Source of the DNA: Endobugula sp047619205
GTDB lineage: Bacteria; Pseudomonadota; Gammaproteobacteria; Pseudomonadales; Cellvibrionaceae
DNA length: 29,257 nucleotides
NCBI GenBank assembly: GCA_047619205.1
Contig: JBLHJR010000033.1
Coordinates: 1-29,257 of the forward strand
Direction of reading: 5' to 3'
Shown here: positions 14,926 through 22,894 of the stretch, one piece after another
How positions within the stretch are numbered: the first letter of the stretch is position 1
How the letters are laid out: every line of letters begins with the position of its first letter
The notes under the pieces: model-generated
What the model saw: the letters and a program-made list of their open reading frames with translations, nothing else
What the model was told of the DNA's origin: nothing
The model's database searches: none
Position numbers and translations under genes: made by a program

Positions 14926-14954
14926 ATAGTAACAGCGTCTTTTGTGCAGTGCAA
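14926..14954 (-). promoter_or_regulatory. sigma-70 promoter for the candidate small RNA
   Basis: On the minus strand, TTGCAC (14954-14949) and TACTAT (14931-14926) are separated by exactly 17 bp, and a TGT directly before TACTAT gives an extended -10. This predicts a start near 14919, inside an intergenic region and pointing away from polA. Confidence 0.5.
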
Positions 14955-15088
14955 CATATTTAGTTTGAAAAGCAGTCAATAATGACAAAATGGGTTTTCA
15001 GGCTAAGAAAGAAGGAAAAATTAAGCGGTTTTCCTTTATGATTCCCTATTCATATAAACCTTAATAACGACTACGCGTACCTACTACT

Positions 15089-17836
15089 ATGACTGCTCCC
15101 CTTATCCTTGTTGATGGCTCTTCCTATCTTTACCGCGCATTCCATGCCATGTTTAAGGCGGATTTACGTAATTCTCGGGGCGAACCTACCGGCGCTATTA
15201 GAACAGTGACGAATATGCTGCGCCGCTTACAAAAAGATTATCCTGGCAGTGTGGTGGTGGTTATTTTTGATGCCAAAGGTAAAACCTTTCGCGATGATAT
15301 TTATCCAGAATACAAAGCCAACCGCCCCTCCATGCCAGATGATCTGCGCTTGCAGGTGGAACCGATCCACCAAATCGTTCGCGCGATGGGCTTGCCGCTA
15401 TTAATGATTGAGGGTGTCGAAGCGGATGATGTGATCGGCACCTTAGCCCACCAAGCCACCGAGCAGGGTGTTGATGTGGTGGTGTCCACTGGCGATAAGG
15501 ACATGGCGCAATTGGTCAACCAGCATGTGACTTTAGTCAATACCATGACCGAAACGGTGATGGATATTGCTGGCGTTGAAGAAAAGTTCGGGATTCCGCC
15601 CGCGTTAATCATAGATTTTCTTGCGCTCATGGGTGACAAGGTGGATAACATCCCCGGCGTGGCCGGTGTGGGCGAAAAAACCGCCTTGGCCTTATTGCAA
15701 AACGTGGGCGGGGTTGATGCAATCTACCAAAACTTAGAGGCTATCCGGACATTGGACTTTCGTGGCGCAAAAAAAATGCCCGAAAAATTAGCTGCCAATG
15801 AAGCCGATGCCCGCTTGTCTTATACCCTCGCGACGATTAAGACGGATGTTGAGCTGGGCGTTGAATTAAAAGACCTGCAACAAGGCGAGCTTAACAAAGC
15901 AGCGTTAATTCATTTGTATCAACAGTATGACTTCAAATCATGGATAGATGAGTTGGCTGATAAATGGGCTGATGATGTGACTCATGATGCGGACATTCCC
16001 GCAGCGCCAGAGTCCATTGACTATCAAACCATCTTGACGGAGCAGCATTTTAACCAATGGTTAAAAAAGCTAGAGCAGGCGGAATTATTTGCTTTCGATA
16101 CAGAAACTACCAGCTTGGATTATATGCAGGCCCGTATTGTGGGTGTCTCTTTTGCGGTTAATGCGGGAGAGGCGGCCTATGTACCTTGTTGTCATGATTA
16201 TATGGGAGCACCAGAGCAACTGCCCTTAACGGTCGTGCTGGCGGCTCTCAAGCCCTTGCTGGAGGATCCGAATAAAGCCAAGCTGGGTCAGAACTTAAAG
16301 TATGATCGGCATGTGTTGTCAAACCATCAAATTGATTTACAAGGCATTGCGTTTGATACCATGCTGGAATCGTATGTCTGTAACTCAATAGCCACTCGCC
16401 ACGATATGGATAGTCTTGCTGGCTTTTATCTTGACAAAAAAACTATTCATTTTGAAGATGTGGCGGGTAAAAAGGGCGCAAAGCAGCTGACGTTTAATCA
16501 GGTTGCCATTGAAGAAGCCGCACCCTATGCGGCAGAAGATGCCGATATCAGCTTACGCCTACATCAAGCACTATGGCCTAAGTTGCAACAAGAGCCTAGC
16601 TTGCAGTCTGTGTTTGAAACGATAGAAATACCGCTTCTACCCGTTATTGCAACGATTGAGCGCCAAGGTGCCCTAGTGGATGCGAAATTACTGGGGCAGC
16701 AGAGTATCGAGCTAGAACAGCGCTTACGTGAGTTAGAAAGGCAAGCCTTTGATATTGCTGGTGAGGAATTTAATTTAAGCTCGCCTAAGCAGCTGGGGGT
16801 GATTTTGTTTGAAAAACTGGCATTGCCTATCATCAAAAAAACGCCTAAAGGTGCGCCTTCAACTGCAGAGGAAGTGTTGCAAGAGCTGGCGTTAGATTAT
16901 CCCTTGCCAAAAGTACTGATTGAGCACAGAGGTTTAGCAAAACTAAAATCGACCTACACAGATAAGCTACCGCAAATGATTGATGCGCAAACGGGTCGTA
17001 TCCACACCTCATATCATCAGGCGGTAACGGCCACGGGGCGTTTGTCATCCTCGGACCCGAACCTGCAAAACATCCCCATTCGCAATGCAGAAGGTCGCCG
17101 TATCCGCCAAGCATTTATTGCGCCTGCAGGCTATAAAATAGTAGCGGCAGATTATTCACAGATCGAATTGCGTATCATGGCGCATTTGTCGGAGGATAAA
17201 GGCCTTGTCGATGCGTTTAACCAAGGCTTGGATGTTCACCGTGCCACCGCAGCGGAAGTGTTTGACGTCTCTCTAGCAGACGTCAGTGATGAGCAGCGTC
17301 GCAGCGCCAAGGCGATTAACTTTGGTTTAATCTATGGCATGTCGGCGTTTGGCTTAGCCAAGCAGTTAGGCTTAGGTCGTCATGACGCGCAAAGCTATAT
17401 TGACCTTTATTTTGACCGCTACCCTGGTGTTAAGGTGTATATGGAGCGTATTCGCCAGCAGGCTGCCGAGCAGGGCTATGTAGAAACCTTAATGGGGCGG
17501 CGGCTTTATCTACCGGAAATTAACGCTAGCAATGGTATGCGCCGCCAAGCGGCCGAGCGCACTGCCATTAACGCGCCTATGCAGGGCACGGCGGCGGATA
17601 TCATTAAAACCGCCATGATTGCTGTAGATGGGTGGCTAAAGACGGCAAGAGGCACGGGTGAGTTAGATGCGCGCATGATCATGCAGGTGCATGATGAGCT
17701 GGTGTTAGAAGTTAAGGCGGAAGATGTTGAGCGAGCGAGTGAACATTTAGTCGAGTTAATGTCCACAGCGGTAAAGTTGGCAATCCCTTTGCTTGTGGAT
17801 GTGGGAATTGGAGATAATTGGGATGAGGCACATTAA
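15089..17836 (+). CDS. polA: DNA polymerase I, complete with 5'-3' and 3'-5' exonucleases
   Basis: Pol I removes RNA primers and fills repair gaps. The 915-aa protein has all three domains. The 5'-3' exonuclease/flap domain covers about 1-290 (LILVDGSSYLYRAFHA, VVVIFDAKGKTFRDDIYPEYK, GVEADDVIGTLA, STGDKDMAQLV, GDKVDNIPGVAGVGEKTA). The proofreading domain keeps its acidic residues (Asp337 and Glu339 in FDTETT; YAAEDADISLRLH), so it should be active, unlike that of many non-enterobacterial PolA. The polymerase domain shows motif A with Asp688 (AADYSQIELR), the O-helix RRSAKAINFGLIYGMS, and motif C His868-Asp869-Glu870 (QVHDELVLEV). Start by position and conservation; the ribosome site is weak. 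A terminator follows about 230 bp later. Confidence 0.98.
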   Translation: MTAPLILVDGSSYLYRAFHAMFKADLRNSRGEPTGAIRTVTNMLRRLQKDYPGSVVVVIFDAKGKTFRDDIYPEYKANRPSMPDDLRLQVEPIHQIVRAMGLPLLMIEGVEADDVIGTLAHQATEQGVDVVVSTGDKDMAQLVNQHVTLVNTMTETVMDIAGVEEKFGIPPALIIDFLALMGDKVDNIPGVAGVGEKTALALLQNVGGVDAIYQNLEAIRTLDFRGAKKMPEKLAANEADARLSYTLATIKTDVELGVELKDLQQGELNKAALIHLYQQYDFKSWIDELADKWADDVTHDADIPAAPESIDYQTILTEQHFNQWLKKLEQAELFAFDTETTSLDYMQARIVGVSFAVNAGEAAYVPCCHDYMGAPEQLPLTVVLAALKPLLEDPNKAKLGQNLKYDRHVLSNHQIDLQGIAFDTMLESYVCNSIATRHDMDSLAGFYLDKKTIHFEDVAGKKGAKQLTFNQVAIEEAAPYAAEDADISLRLHQALWPKLQQEPSLQSVFETIEIPLLPVIATIERQGALVDAKLLGQQSIELEQRLRELERQAFDIAGEEFNLSSPKQLGVILFEKLALPIIKKTPKGAPSTAEEVLQELALDYPLPKVLIEHRGLAKLKSTYTDKLPQMIDAQTGRIHTSYHQAVTATGRLSSSDPNLQNIPIRNAEGRRIRQAFIAPAGYKIVAADYSQIELRIMAHLSEDKGLVDAFNQGLDVHRATAAEVFDVSLADVSDEQRRSAKAINFGLIYGMSAFGLAKQLGLGRHDAQSYIDLYFDRYPGVKVYMERIRQQAAEQGYVETLMGRRLYLPEINASNGMRRQAAERTAINAPMQGTAADIIKTAMIAVDGWLKTARGTGELDARMIMQVHDELVLEVKAEDVERASEHLVELMSTAVKLAIPLLVDVGIGDNWDEAH

Positions 17837-18067
17837 ACCATCCGTTAGGATCAACTTATTAGCGGCAGTAATATTTTTAACTGCTTGATTTTAAAGAAAA
17901 AATAAAAGATTTTGAAAAAAGTGGTTTTATTTTGAACTTTCACCATTTCCCCCAGTCATAACTATGCCCCTAAATTTCTACGCTCTCGATGCCCCCTAAG
18001 CTAAAAGAGTCTAGAAAGAGTCTTAGCCTTTGAAAAAGTAGTTAGCAATAGTTATTGTTTGATGGCT

Positions 18068-18100
18068 CCCCAGTGTACCTGCTGGGGTTTTCTTTGTCTT
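18068..18100 (+). terminator. intrinsic terminator downstream of polA
   Basis: CCCCAG (18068-18073) pairs with CTGGGG (18082-18087) around an 8-nt loop and is followed by TTTTCTTTGTCTT. It would end polA transcription or that of a small RNA in the 230-nt spacer. Confidence 0.8.
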
Positions 18101-18235
18101 AACGTTGTCGTTAAGTAGGGTTTTAGCTACGATTGGCGGAAAACATTCTGCTGGTGCATAATTCCGCATAATGATTAAAAAACAACCTATATTCCAACAA
18201 TATCCCCCTTTTTAGTGCGTTTCGTTAAAAAAAAT

Positions 18236-18264
18236 TTGACATCTCCCTTCCATGCCTATATAAA
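18236..18264 (+). promoter_or_regulatory. near-consensus sigma-70 promoter for the porin gene
   Basis: TTGACA (18236-18241) and TATAAA (18259-18264) are separated by exactly 17 bp, predicting a start near 18271 and a leader of about 40 nt. An A-rich tract (18227-18234) just upstream resembles an UP element. This is the strongest promoter visible in the window and implies very high expression. Confidence 0.88.
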
Positions 18265-18309
18265 AACGGCTCTTCACAACTTAACCAATTTCCTTAGGGG
18301 GCAATAACA

Positions 18310-19305
18310 ATGAAGAAAACACTTTTAGCTTTAGCAATTGCGGGCGCAGCTGTATCAGTACATGCAGATACTTCAGTATCTGGTCACGTTAACTACGTAA
18401 TCGGTGATTTCGAAGATTTTAACGCTAACCAAGATCTTACAATTAATGATGCGACTACTTCACAGTCTCGTTTTCGTATTACTTCTAGCAAAAAAGTTGG
18501 CGAGCAAACTTACGGCTTAAAGCAAGAGTTTGGTCTTAACAACGGTGCGGTTGCTATCCGTGTTAACGAACTTTACCTAAAAGGTGACTTCGGTAAATTA
18601 ACTTTGGGCCAAGGTTCAAAAGCTGGTGACGGCGCAACTGAGTCAGATTTTTCTGGCACTTACTTGCTTAACGGTGCAAATTATAATACTTGGGGCTTAA
18701 CTAACTCAACAGCTACTACTGCTGTTGATACTGCTAATTTGGTAACAGGTGTTGTTACTTCAGCAAGTACTTCAGTAATTACACATAGATTCACACAGAT
18801 TGATGCTGGCCGTGAAGAGCGTTTACGTTATGATTCACCTAAACTAGGTGGTATCGCAACTGTTTCAGCTGATGTTGATACAGATGATGATATCAACTTA
18901 GCTGTTTCTTTAGGTGGTTCTAACTGGAAAGCGGGTCTTTACAACGAAAGTAAAGATGCTAACGGCGCCGATTCAACTGGTGGTTCGGTAGCATTTAACT
19001 TCAGCGGTATTACTGCAGCTTACCAAGTTGGTAAACGCGATGAGACAGCTACCGGCGCAAATGATGATATTGATTTTTCTAAAATTATCATCGGTTACAA
19101 ATCTGGTGCTTACTCAGTATCTGTAGATGTTGGATCAACTGAAACTGATGGCGGCCTTGTATCGGATACCGAAACACGTGGTCTTAGCTTTGTTTATCGT
19201 CCTGCCAAGGGTGTTGAGTTGTATGCTGGTACTCGTGTACTAGAAGACAAGTTAACTCAGATTGAAACAGACGGTTACTTAGTAGGTGGTCGTGTTAGAT
19301 TCTAA
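18310..19305 (+). CDS. outer membrane porin (Gram-negative general porin type)
   Basis: A 331-aa protein with a signal peptide (MKKTLLALAIAGAAVSVHA, cleaved before Asp20). Its mature part is built from alternating strands: it starts SVSGHVNYVIGDFED, continues with SRFRITSSKKVGEQTYGLKQ and GDFGKLTLGQGSKAGDGATESDFSGTY, and ends in aromatic Phe (GGRVRF), the outer-membrane sorting signal. This fits a 16-stranded general diffusion porin of the Porin_4 kind. It is rich in Asp, Thr and Gly with preferred codons, as expected of an abundant protein. The ribosome site AGGGGG lies 8 nt before the ATG. Substrate selectivity cannot be read from sequence; it is not an OprP-type phosphate porin by any motif I recognise. 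A strong terminator follows. Confidence 0.92.
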   Translation: MKKTLLALAIAGAAVSVHADTSVSGHVNYVIGDFEDFNANQDLTINDATTSQSRFRITSSKKVGEQTYGLKQEFGLNNGAVAIRVNELYLKGDFGKLTLGQGSKAGDGATESDFSGTYLLNGANYNTWGLTNSTATTAVDTANLVTGVVTSASTSVITHRFTQIDAGREERLRYDSPKLGGIATVSADVDTDDDINLAVSLGGSNWKAGLYNESKDANGADSTGGSVAFNFSGITAAYQVGKRDETATGANDDIDFSKIIIGYKSGAYSVSVDVGSTETDGGLVSDTETRGLSFVYRPAKGVELYAGTRVLEDKLTQIETDGYLVGGRVRF

Positions 19306-19334
19306 TGTTTAGATCTTAACCGTACTTTAAAAAG

Positions 19335-19364
19335 CGCGCCATTTAACAATGGCGCGTTTTTTTT
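19335..19364 (+). terminator. strong intrinsic terminator after the porin gene
   Basis: CGCGCCATT (19335-19343) pairs perfectly with AATGGCGCG (19348-19356), with a TAAC loop and eight T (19357-19364). The A-run before the stem would also serve transcripts on the opposite strand. Confidence 0.95.
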
Positions 19365-19463
19365 GTGTGAAAAAAATGATTAAACAGTCGTTTTATGCTT
19401 TTATCTGTTAATATAGATTTATGCTTAATTGTGATATTTCTATTAACGTTGGTCCCTCTTTTT

Positions 19464-19838
19464 ATGAAGCCTTTATTTTTCAGTTCCTTGCCTTTAAAAC
19501 TATTGTTAGTCATGTTCTTCGCCAGTCTTGTTGCCTGCTCGGTGGGTCCGGTCGAAGAGCTAGATGACCCGAGTGCTCCAAAGGGGCCTGGCATATTTAC
19601 GGGACCTACAGGCGAGTTTTTAGTCACTGATTTTTTTGATGCGGATAAGAAAAGACGCGCTAGTGGTGGTTATTACATATTAGATCTAGATGGCGCACCA
19701 CCAATGACGGAAGAGCAATTCAAAGAATTCGAGAGCTTTCGTGCTTGGTTGCGTTCTCGCGAAGAGGGCACCGAGGAACATAAGGAATATGAAAGCTGGC
19801 GAGCATTTCAGCAATATCGCAGCCTTCAGGCTAAGTAA
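19464..19838 (+). CDS. small lipoprotein with FxxFxxW-YxxW tail, paralogue of the one at 27310-27570
   Basis: Read from the Met at 19464 the product is 124 aa with a lipoprotein signal (MKPLFFSSLPLKLLLVMF, then LVAC with Cys25), so it is probably anchored in a membrane facing the periplasm. The mature part has a proline/glycine-rich linker and a charged tail with Phe89-xx-Phe92-xx-Trp95, 13 residues, Tyr109-xx-Trp112, then QQYR. The same spacing occurs in the minus-strand lipoprotein before pstS. An upstream Met at 19395 would add 23 hydrophobic residues; neither start has a clear ribosome site. It sits between the porin terminator and pstC, 239 bp upstream of the latter. I do not recognise a named family. 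Confidence 0.8.
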   Translation: MKPLFFSSLPLKLLLVMFFASLVACSVGPVEELDDPSAPKGPGIFTGPTGEFLVTDFFDADKKRRASGGYYILDLDGAPPMTEEQFKEFESFRAWLRSREEGTEEHKEYESWRAFQQYRSLQAK

Positions 19839-19979
19839 TCTAGCCGTCAATAATAATACCGTTAGGCAAGCGTTTTCGTGAACTTACAGCGGCGCTAAAT
19901 TCTAGAATAGTGTTGGATTAGTAATAAATCTGTCATACTTTGCGTTTATCATTCCTTTATGATTTACAATCAATGTTTT

Positions 19980-20045
19980 GTTACGCTATGGGTTAATGTA
20001 GAGTCATTACTGACGTTGCCAACCAATTTCTATGGCAAGCGTAAC
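19980..20045 (+). promoter_or_regulatory. structured leader upstream of pstC
   Basis: GTTACGCT (19980-19987) pairs with AGCGTAAC (20038-20045), and inside it TTGCCA (20016-20021) pairs with TGGCAA (20033-20038). The nested stem ends about 32 nt before the pstC start. It could be an mRNA structure or a protein site; no riboswitch class is recognised. Confidence 0.35.
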
Positions 20046-20077
20046 CCACTGATAAGAACTGTCCCGGTAAAAGATTT

Positions 20078-21496
20078 ATGAGCTTATCTACACTGTTTAT
20101 TGTGCTGCTTGTCGTTGTAATTACTATCTTTTACCTTTGTCGACAGCGTTCGCTGACGCTGGCAAAAAAATTAGGCGGCATCCGCCACTTACACTCCTTG
20201 CCTGTTTATTATGGTCTGCAAGCCGCTATGTGGTGTGCTATTCCTTGTGTGCTGGTGTTGGTTTTATGGACGGCGTTTGACGACAGTATTATTCGTAACG
20301 TAATCACCCAGCAGCTTTCTGTCGAACAGCAGCAGTTACCGCAAGGCGAGCGAAATTTACTGATAAGCTCGATAGAGAGTATGGCCAATGGAGTGGTTCT
20401 TAACGGTACGCCAGAGATGCTTGTGGCTGCAGAGCAAATTAATAAGCTACGTCAAATTAGCAAAGCAACATTAACGGTACTGATCTTCTGTGGATTGTTA
20501 GCGGCAGGTGCTTGGGGTTGGTTAAGGATCAAGCCCGAAGTTAAGGCACGTAATGGCGTCGAGCGAATGTTCATGTTGGCCCTGTTAGCTTGTTCGACCT
20601 TGGCTATTATTACGACCATCGGTATTGTTTTTTCGGTGATATTTGAGTCCATTCGTTTCTTTCAGATCGTTCCCTTACATGAATTCGTACTAGGTACTCA
20701 GTGGAGCCCTCAGCTTTCTATTCGTGAGGATCAGGTGGGCAGTTCGGGTGCCTTCGGAGCAGTACCATTATTTACCGGCACATTATTAATCTCCGCTATT
20801 GCTATGCTAGTGGCAGTCCCTACAGGCTTGATGACGGCGGTTTATTTGTCAGAATACGCGAGTAATAATGTACGTACGCTAGTGAAGCCATTGCTAGAAA
20901 TTTTAGCGGGCATCCCCACCGTTGTTTATGGCTTTTTTGCCGCTTTAACCATTGCCCCGATGATTAAAGACAGCTTGCATGGCTTGGGTTTTGATTTGGC
21001 ATTTTTAGGGGTATCCTTTGGGCCTTTAGAGGTGTCAGGCGAAAGCGCATTAGCGGCAGGTTTGGTAATGGGCGTTATGATTATTCCTTTCGTATCATCA
21101 CTGTCAGACGATGTTATCAATGCGGTCCCCCAATCATTGCGCGATGGTGCATATGGCTTAGGCTCAACGCAGTCAGAGACGATTAAAAAGGTGATTTTTC
21201 CTGCGGCCTTACCCGGTATTGTGGGTGCAATTTTATTGGCGGTATCACGCGCAATAGGTGAAACCATGATTGTGGTAATGGCGGTCGGTACGGCAGCAAA
21301 TTTAACCTTCAACCCGCTAGAGTCGGTCACTACGGTGACTGTGCAAATGACCACGTTGCTAATTGGTGACCATGAGTTTGATAGCGCAAAAACCTTAGCC
21401 GCCTTTGCCTTAGGTCTACTGTTGTTTATTCTCACGCTAGGGCTTAACTTTTTAGCTCTTAGTATCGTGAAAAAGTATCGTGAACAATATGACTGA
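20078..21496 (+). CDS. pstC: phosphate ABC transporter permease PstC
   Basis: PstC and PstA form the membrane channel of the high-affinity phosphate importer. This 472-aa form is longer than the E. coli protein of about 319 aa: helices at about 2-20 and 48-67 and a periplasmic segment (about 68-130) precede the core. The core has further helices and the ABC permease EAA loop, recognisable in DGAYGLGSTQSETIKKVIFPAALPG (about 352-376). GIPTVVYGFFAAL is also typical of Pst permeases. Extended N-termini occur in other gammaproteobacteria. The start follows a poor ribosome site (GGTAAAAG). It overlaps the start of pstA, indicating coupling. Only one good Pho half-site (CTGTCAT at 19930-19936) lies upstream. 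Confidence 0.94.
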   Translation: MSLSTLFIVLLVVVITIFYLCRQRSLTLAKKLGGIRHLHSLPVYYGLQAAMWCAIPCVLVLVLWTAFDDSIIRNVITQQLSVEQQQLPQGERNLLISSIESMANGVVLNGTPEMLVAAEQINKLRQISKATLTVLIFCGLLAAGAWGWLRIKPEVKARNGVERMFMLALLACSTLAIITTIGIVFSVIFESIRFFQIVPLHEFVLGTQWSPQLSIREDQVGSSGAFGAVPLFTGTLLISAIAMLVAVPTGLMTAVYLSEYASNNVRTLVKPLLEILAGIPTVVYGFFAALTIAPMIKDSLHGLGFDLAFLGVSFGPLEVSGESALAAGLVMGVMIIPFVSSLSDDVINAVPQSLRDGAYGLGSTQSETIKKVIFPAALPGIVGAILLAVSRAIGETMIVVMAVGTAANLTFNPLESVTTVTVQMTTLLIGDHEFDSAKTLAAFALGLLLFILTLGLNFLALSIVKKYREQYD

Positions 21497-22814
21497 TCAC
21501 CTAAATGAGCACGTAAAAGGTCACGCAATAGAGAATTCAATGAAAACCATCGATCGCGTTAACAAAACCCTGAAAAAGCGCCACAGAGCTGAAAAGCGCT
21601 TTCGCCTATACGGTATTTTATCGATTACTTTTGGGCTTTTATGTGTGTTGTTTTTGTTTGTCAACATTATTGGTAAAGGTCTCAGTGGTTTTACTTATCA
21701 TTATATGGCGTTGTCTGTTGAGCTAGATGCAGAGACTTTAGGTATTACTGATACTGGTAACTTCGATCAAATCTTAGCGGCAAATTATCCTGGGGTTGTT
21801 AAGCGAGCAACATACCAATACTTTAAGGCCAGTGGCCGTAAAGATAAAAGTAATGCACGCAAGCTATTATCCATCGATGGTACGGGTTATTTATTACAAG
21901 ATAAATTTAAAGTTGACGCCAAAAAAAACATCAATAGTCAAATAACGGTATGGGCCTTAGTCGATGACAAAGTAGATTTTTATCTTAAGCGCCTAGATGA
22001 GCCTGGTGAAAAAGGTAAGCATGAATTTAATGCGCAGCAATTACAATGGATTCATAGTGCCTTAGAGTCGGGAGACTTAAAGCGAAAATTTAACTGGGCA
22101 TTTTTCAACAAAGGTGATTCGGCCCACTCGGAGGAAGCGGGTATTAAAGGTGCCATTATGGGGTCTTTCTACCTTTTGCTAGTGACCTTCTGTATTTCGT
22201 TTCCTGTTGCTATTTCTTCGGCAATTTATCTGGAAGAATATGCGCCTAAAAACAAATGGACGGATTTAATTGAGGTGAATATTAATAATTTGGCGGCGGT
22301 ACCGTCTATTATCTTTGGGCTGTTAGGCCTAGCTATCTTTCTAGCTTTTTTTGGGTTTCCTCGCTCTACGCCATTAGTTGGCGGTCTGGTCTTAAGTTTA
22401 ATGACGTTGCCCACCATTATTATTTCGAGTCGAGCGGCAATTAAATCAGTCCCGCCGTCTGTTCGACAGGCAGCTTATGGCTTGGGAGCATCCAAAATGC
22501 AGGTGACGTTACACCATGTATTACCATTGGCAATGCCGGGTATGCTGACAGGAACGATTATTGGTTTAGCGCAGGCTTTAGGTGAAAGTGCACCATTATT
22601 GATGATCGGTATGGCGGCGTTTATCCCTGAAATCCCAATGGGCTGGACAGACCCATCCACTGTTTTGCCGATGCAAATTTTTCAGTGGTTTAGAAATGCA
22701 GACGCAGGCTTTAATGAGAAAGCCTCAGCAGCCATTCTAATATTATTAGTCTTTTTAATTATAATGAACACTTTTGCCGTATGGGCCCGTCGTCGTCTTG
22801 AACGCCGCTGGTAA
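21489..22814 (+). CDS. pstA: phosphate ABC transporter permease PstA
   Basis: This is the partner permease of PstC, 441 aa from the ATG at 21489. A charged cytoplasmic N-terminus (many Lys/Arg up to about residue 42) is followed by one helix (about 44-62) and a periplasmic insert of about 150 residues, resembling the DUF3333 region of long gammaproteobacterial PstA. The core permease part has helices from about residue 220 on, AAVPSIIFGLLGLAIF, and the EAA loop QAAYGLGASKMQVTLHHVLPLAMPG. The start is uncertain: GTG at 21480, ATG at 21489 (both overlapping the end of pstC) or ATG at 21540 with AGAGAA upstream. The product ends with a basic tail (RRRLERRW). Confidence 0.93.
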   Translation: MTDHLNEHVKGHAIENSMKTIDRVNKTLKKRHRAEKRFRLYGILSITFGLLCVLFLFVNIIGKGLSGFTYHYMALSVELDAETLGITDTGNFDQILAANYPGVVKRATYQYFKASGRKDKSNARKLLSIDGTGYLLQDKFKVDAKKNINSQITVWALVDDKVDFYLKRLDEPGEKGKHEFNAQQLQWIHSALESGDLKRKFNWAFFNKGDSAHSEEAGIKGAIMGSFYLLLVTFCISFPVAISSAIYLEEYAPKNKWTDLIEVNINNLAAVPSIIFGLLGLAIFLAFFGFPRSTPLVGGLVLSLMTLPTIIISSRAAIKSVPPSVRQAAYGLGASKMQVTLHHVLPLAMPGMLTGTIIGLAQALGESAPLLMIGMAAFIPEIPMGWTDPSTVLPMQIFQWFRNADAGFNEKASAAILILLVFLIIMNTFAVWARRRLERRW

Positions 22815-22894
22815 TGAAAACTACTGAGTGTACGACATCTAACGGGGAGTAACCCATCAATACAAGTGCTATCTCAGCAACAATAGGTGATATT

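Larger units (their letters stand above)
14673..15088. other. 416-bp gap upstream of polA
   Basis: No protein gene is visible. The centre holds a candidate minus-strand small RNA with its own promoter and terminator (separate entries). For polA itself, TATAAA at 15053-15058 preceded by TTTCCT at 15030-15035 (17-bp spacer) is a possible but weak promoter. A small hairpin GTTAC-CTATA-GTAAC at 14920-14934 overlaps the minus-strand -10 element. Confidence 0.6.
17837..18309. other. 473-bp gap between polA and the porin gene
   Basis: No protein gene is visible. It contains an intrinsic terminator (18068-18100), a short hairpin CTTAACG-TTGT-CGTTAAG at 18098-18115 overlapping the T-run, a direct repeat of GCATAAT at 18156-18162 and 18166-18172 (10-bp period, a possible regulator site), and the porin promoter. 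The stretch 17837-18067 carries the direct repeat AAGAGTCT near 18006 and 18017, and an AT-rich segment. In E. coli the small RNA Spot 42 lies directly after polA; I could not find a convincing promoter here for an equivalent. Confidence 0.6.

Noticed and set aside
19930..19952. Possible Pho box before pstC
   Set aside because: CTGTCAT is a good half-site, but the partner 11 bp away (TGCGTTT) does not match, and TTATCAT at 19946 is at the wrong spacing. Kept only as a half-site remark.
20926..21540. 204-aa minus-strand frame inside pstC
   Set aside because: It is antisense to well-conserved pstC sequence and has a shadow-type composition rich in Ser, Lys, Pro and Thr.
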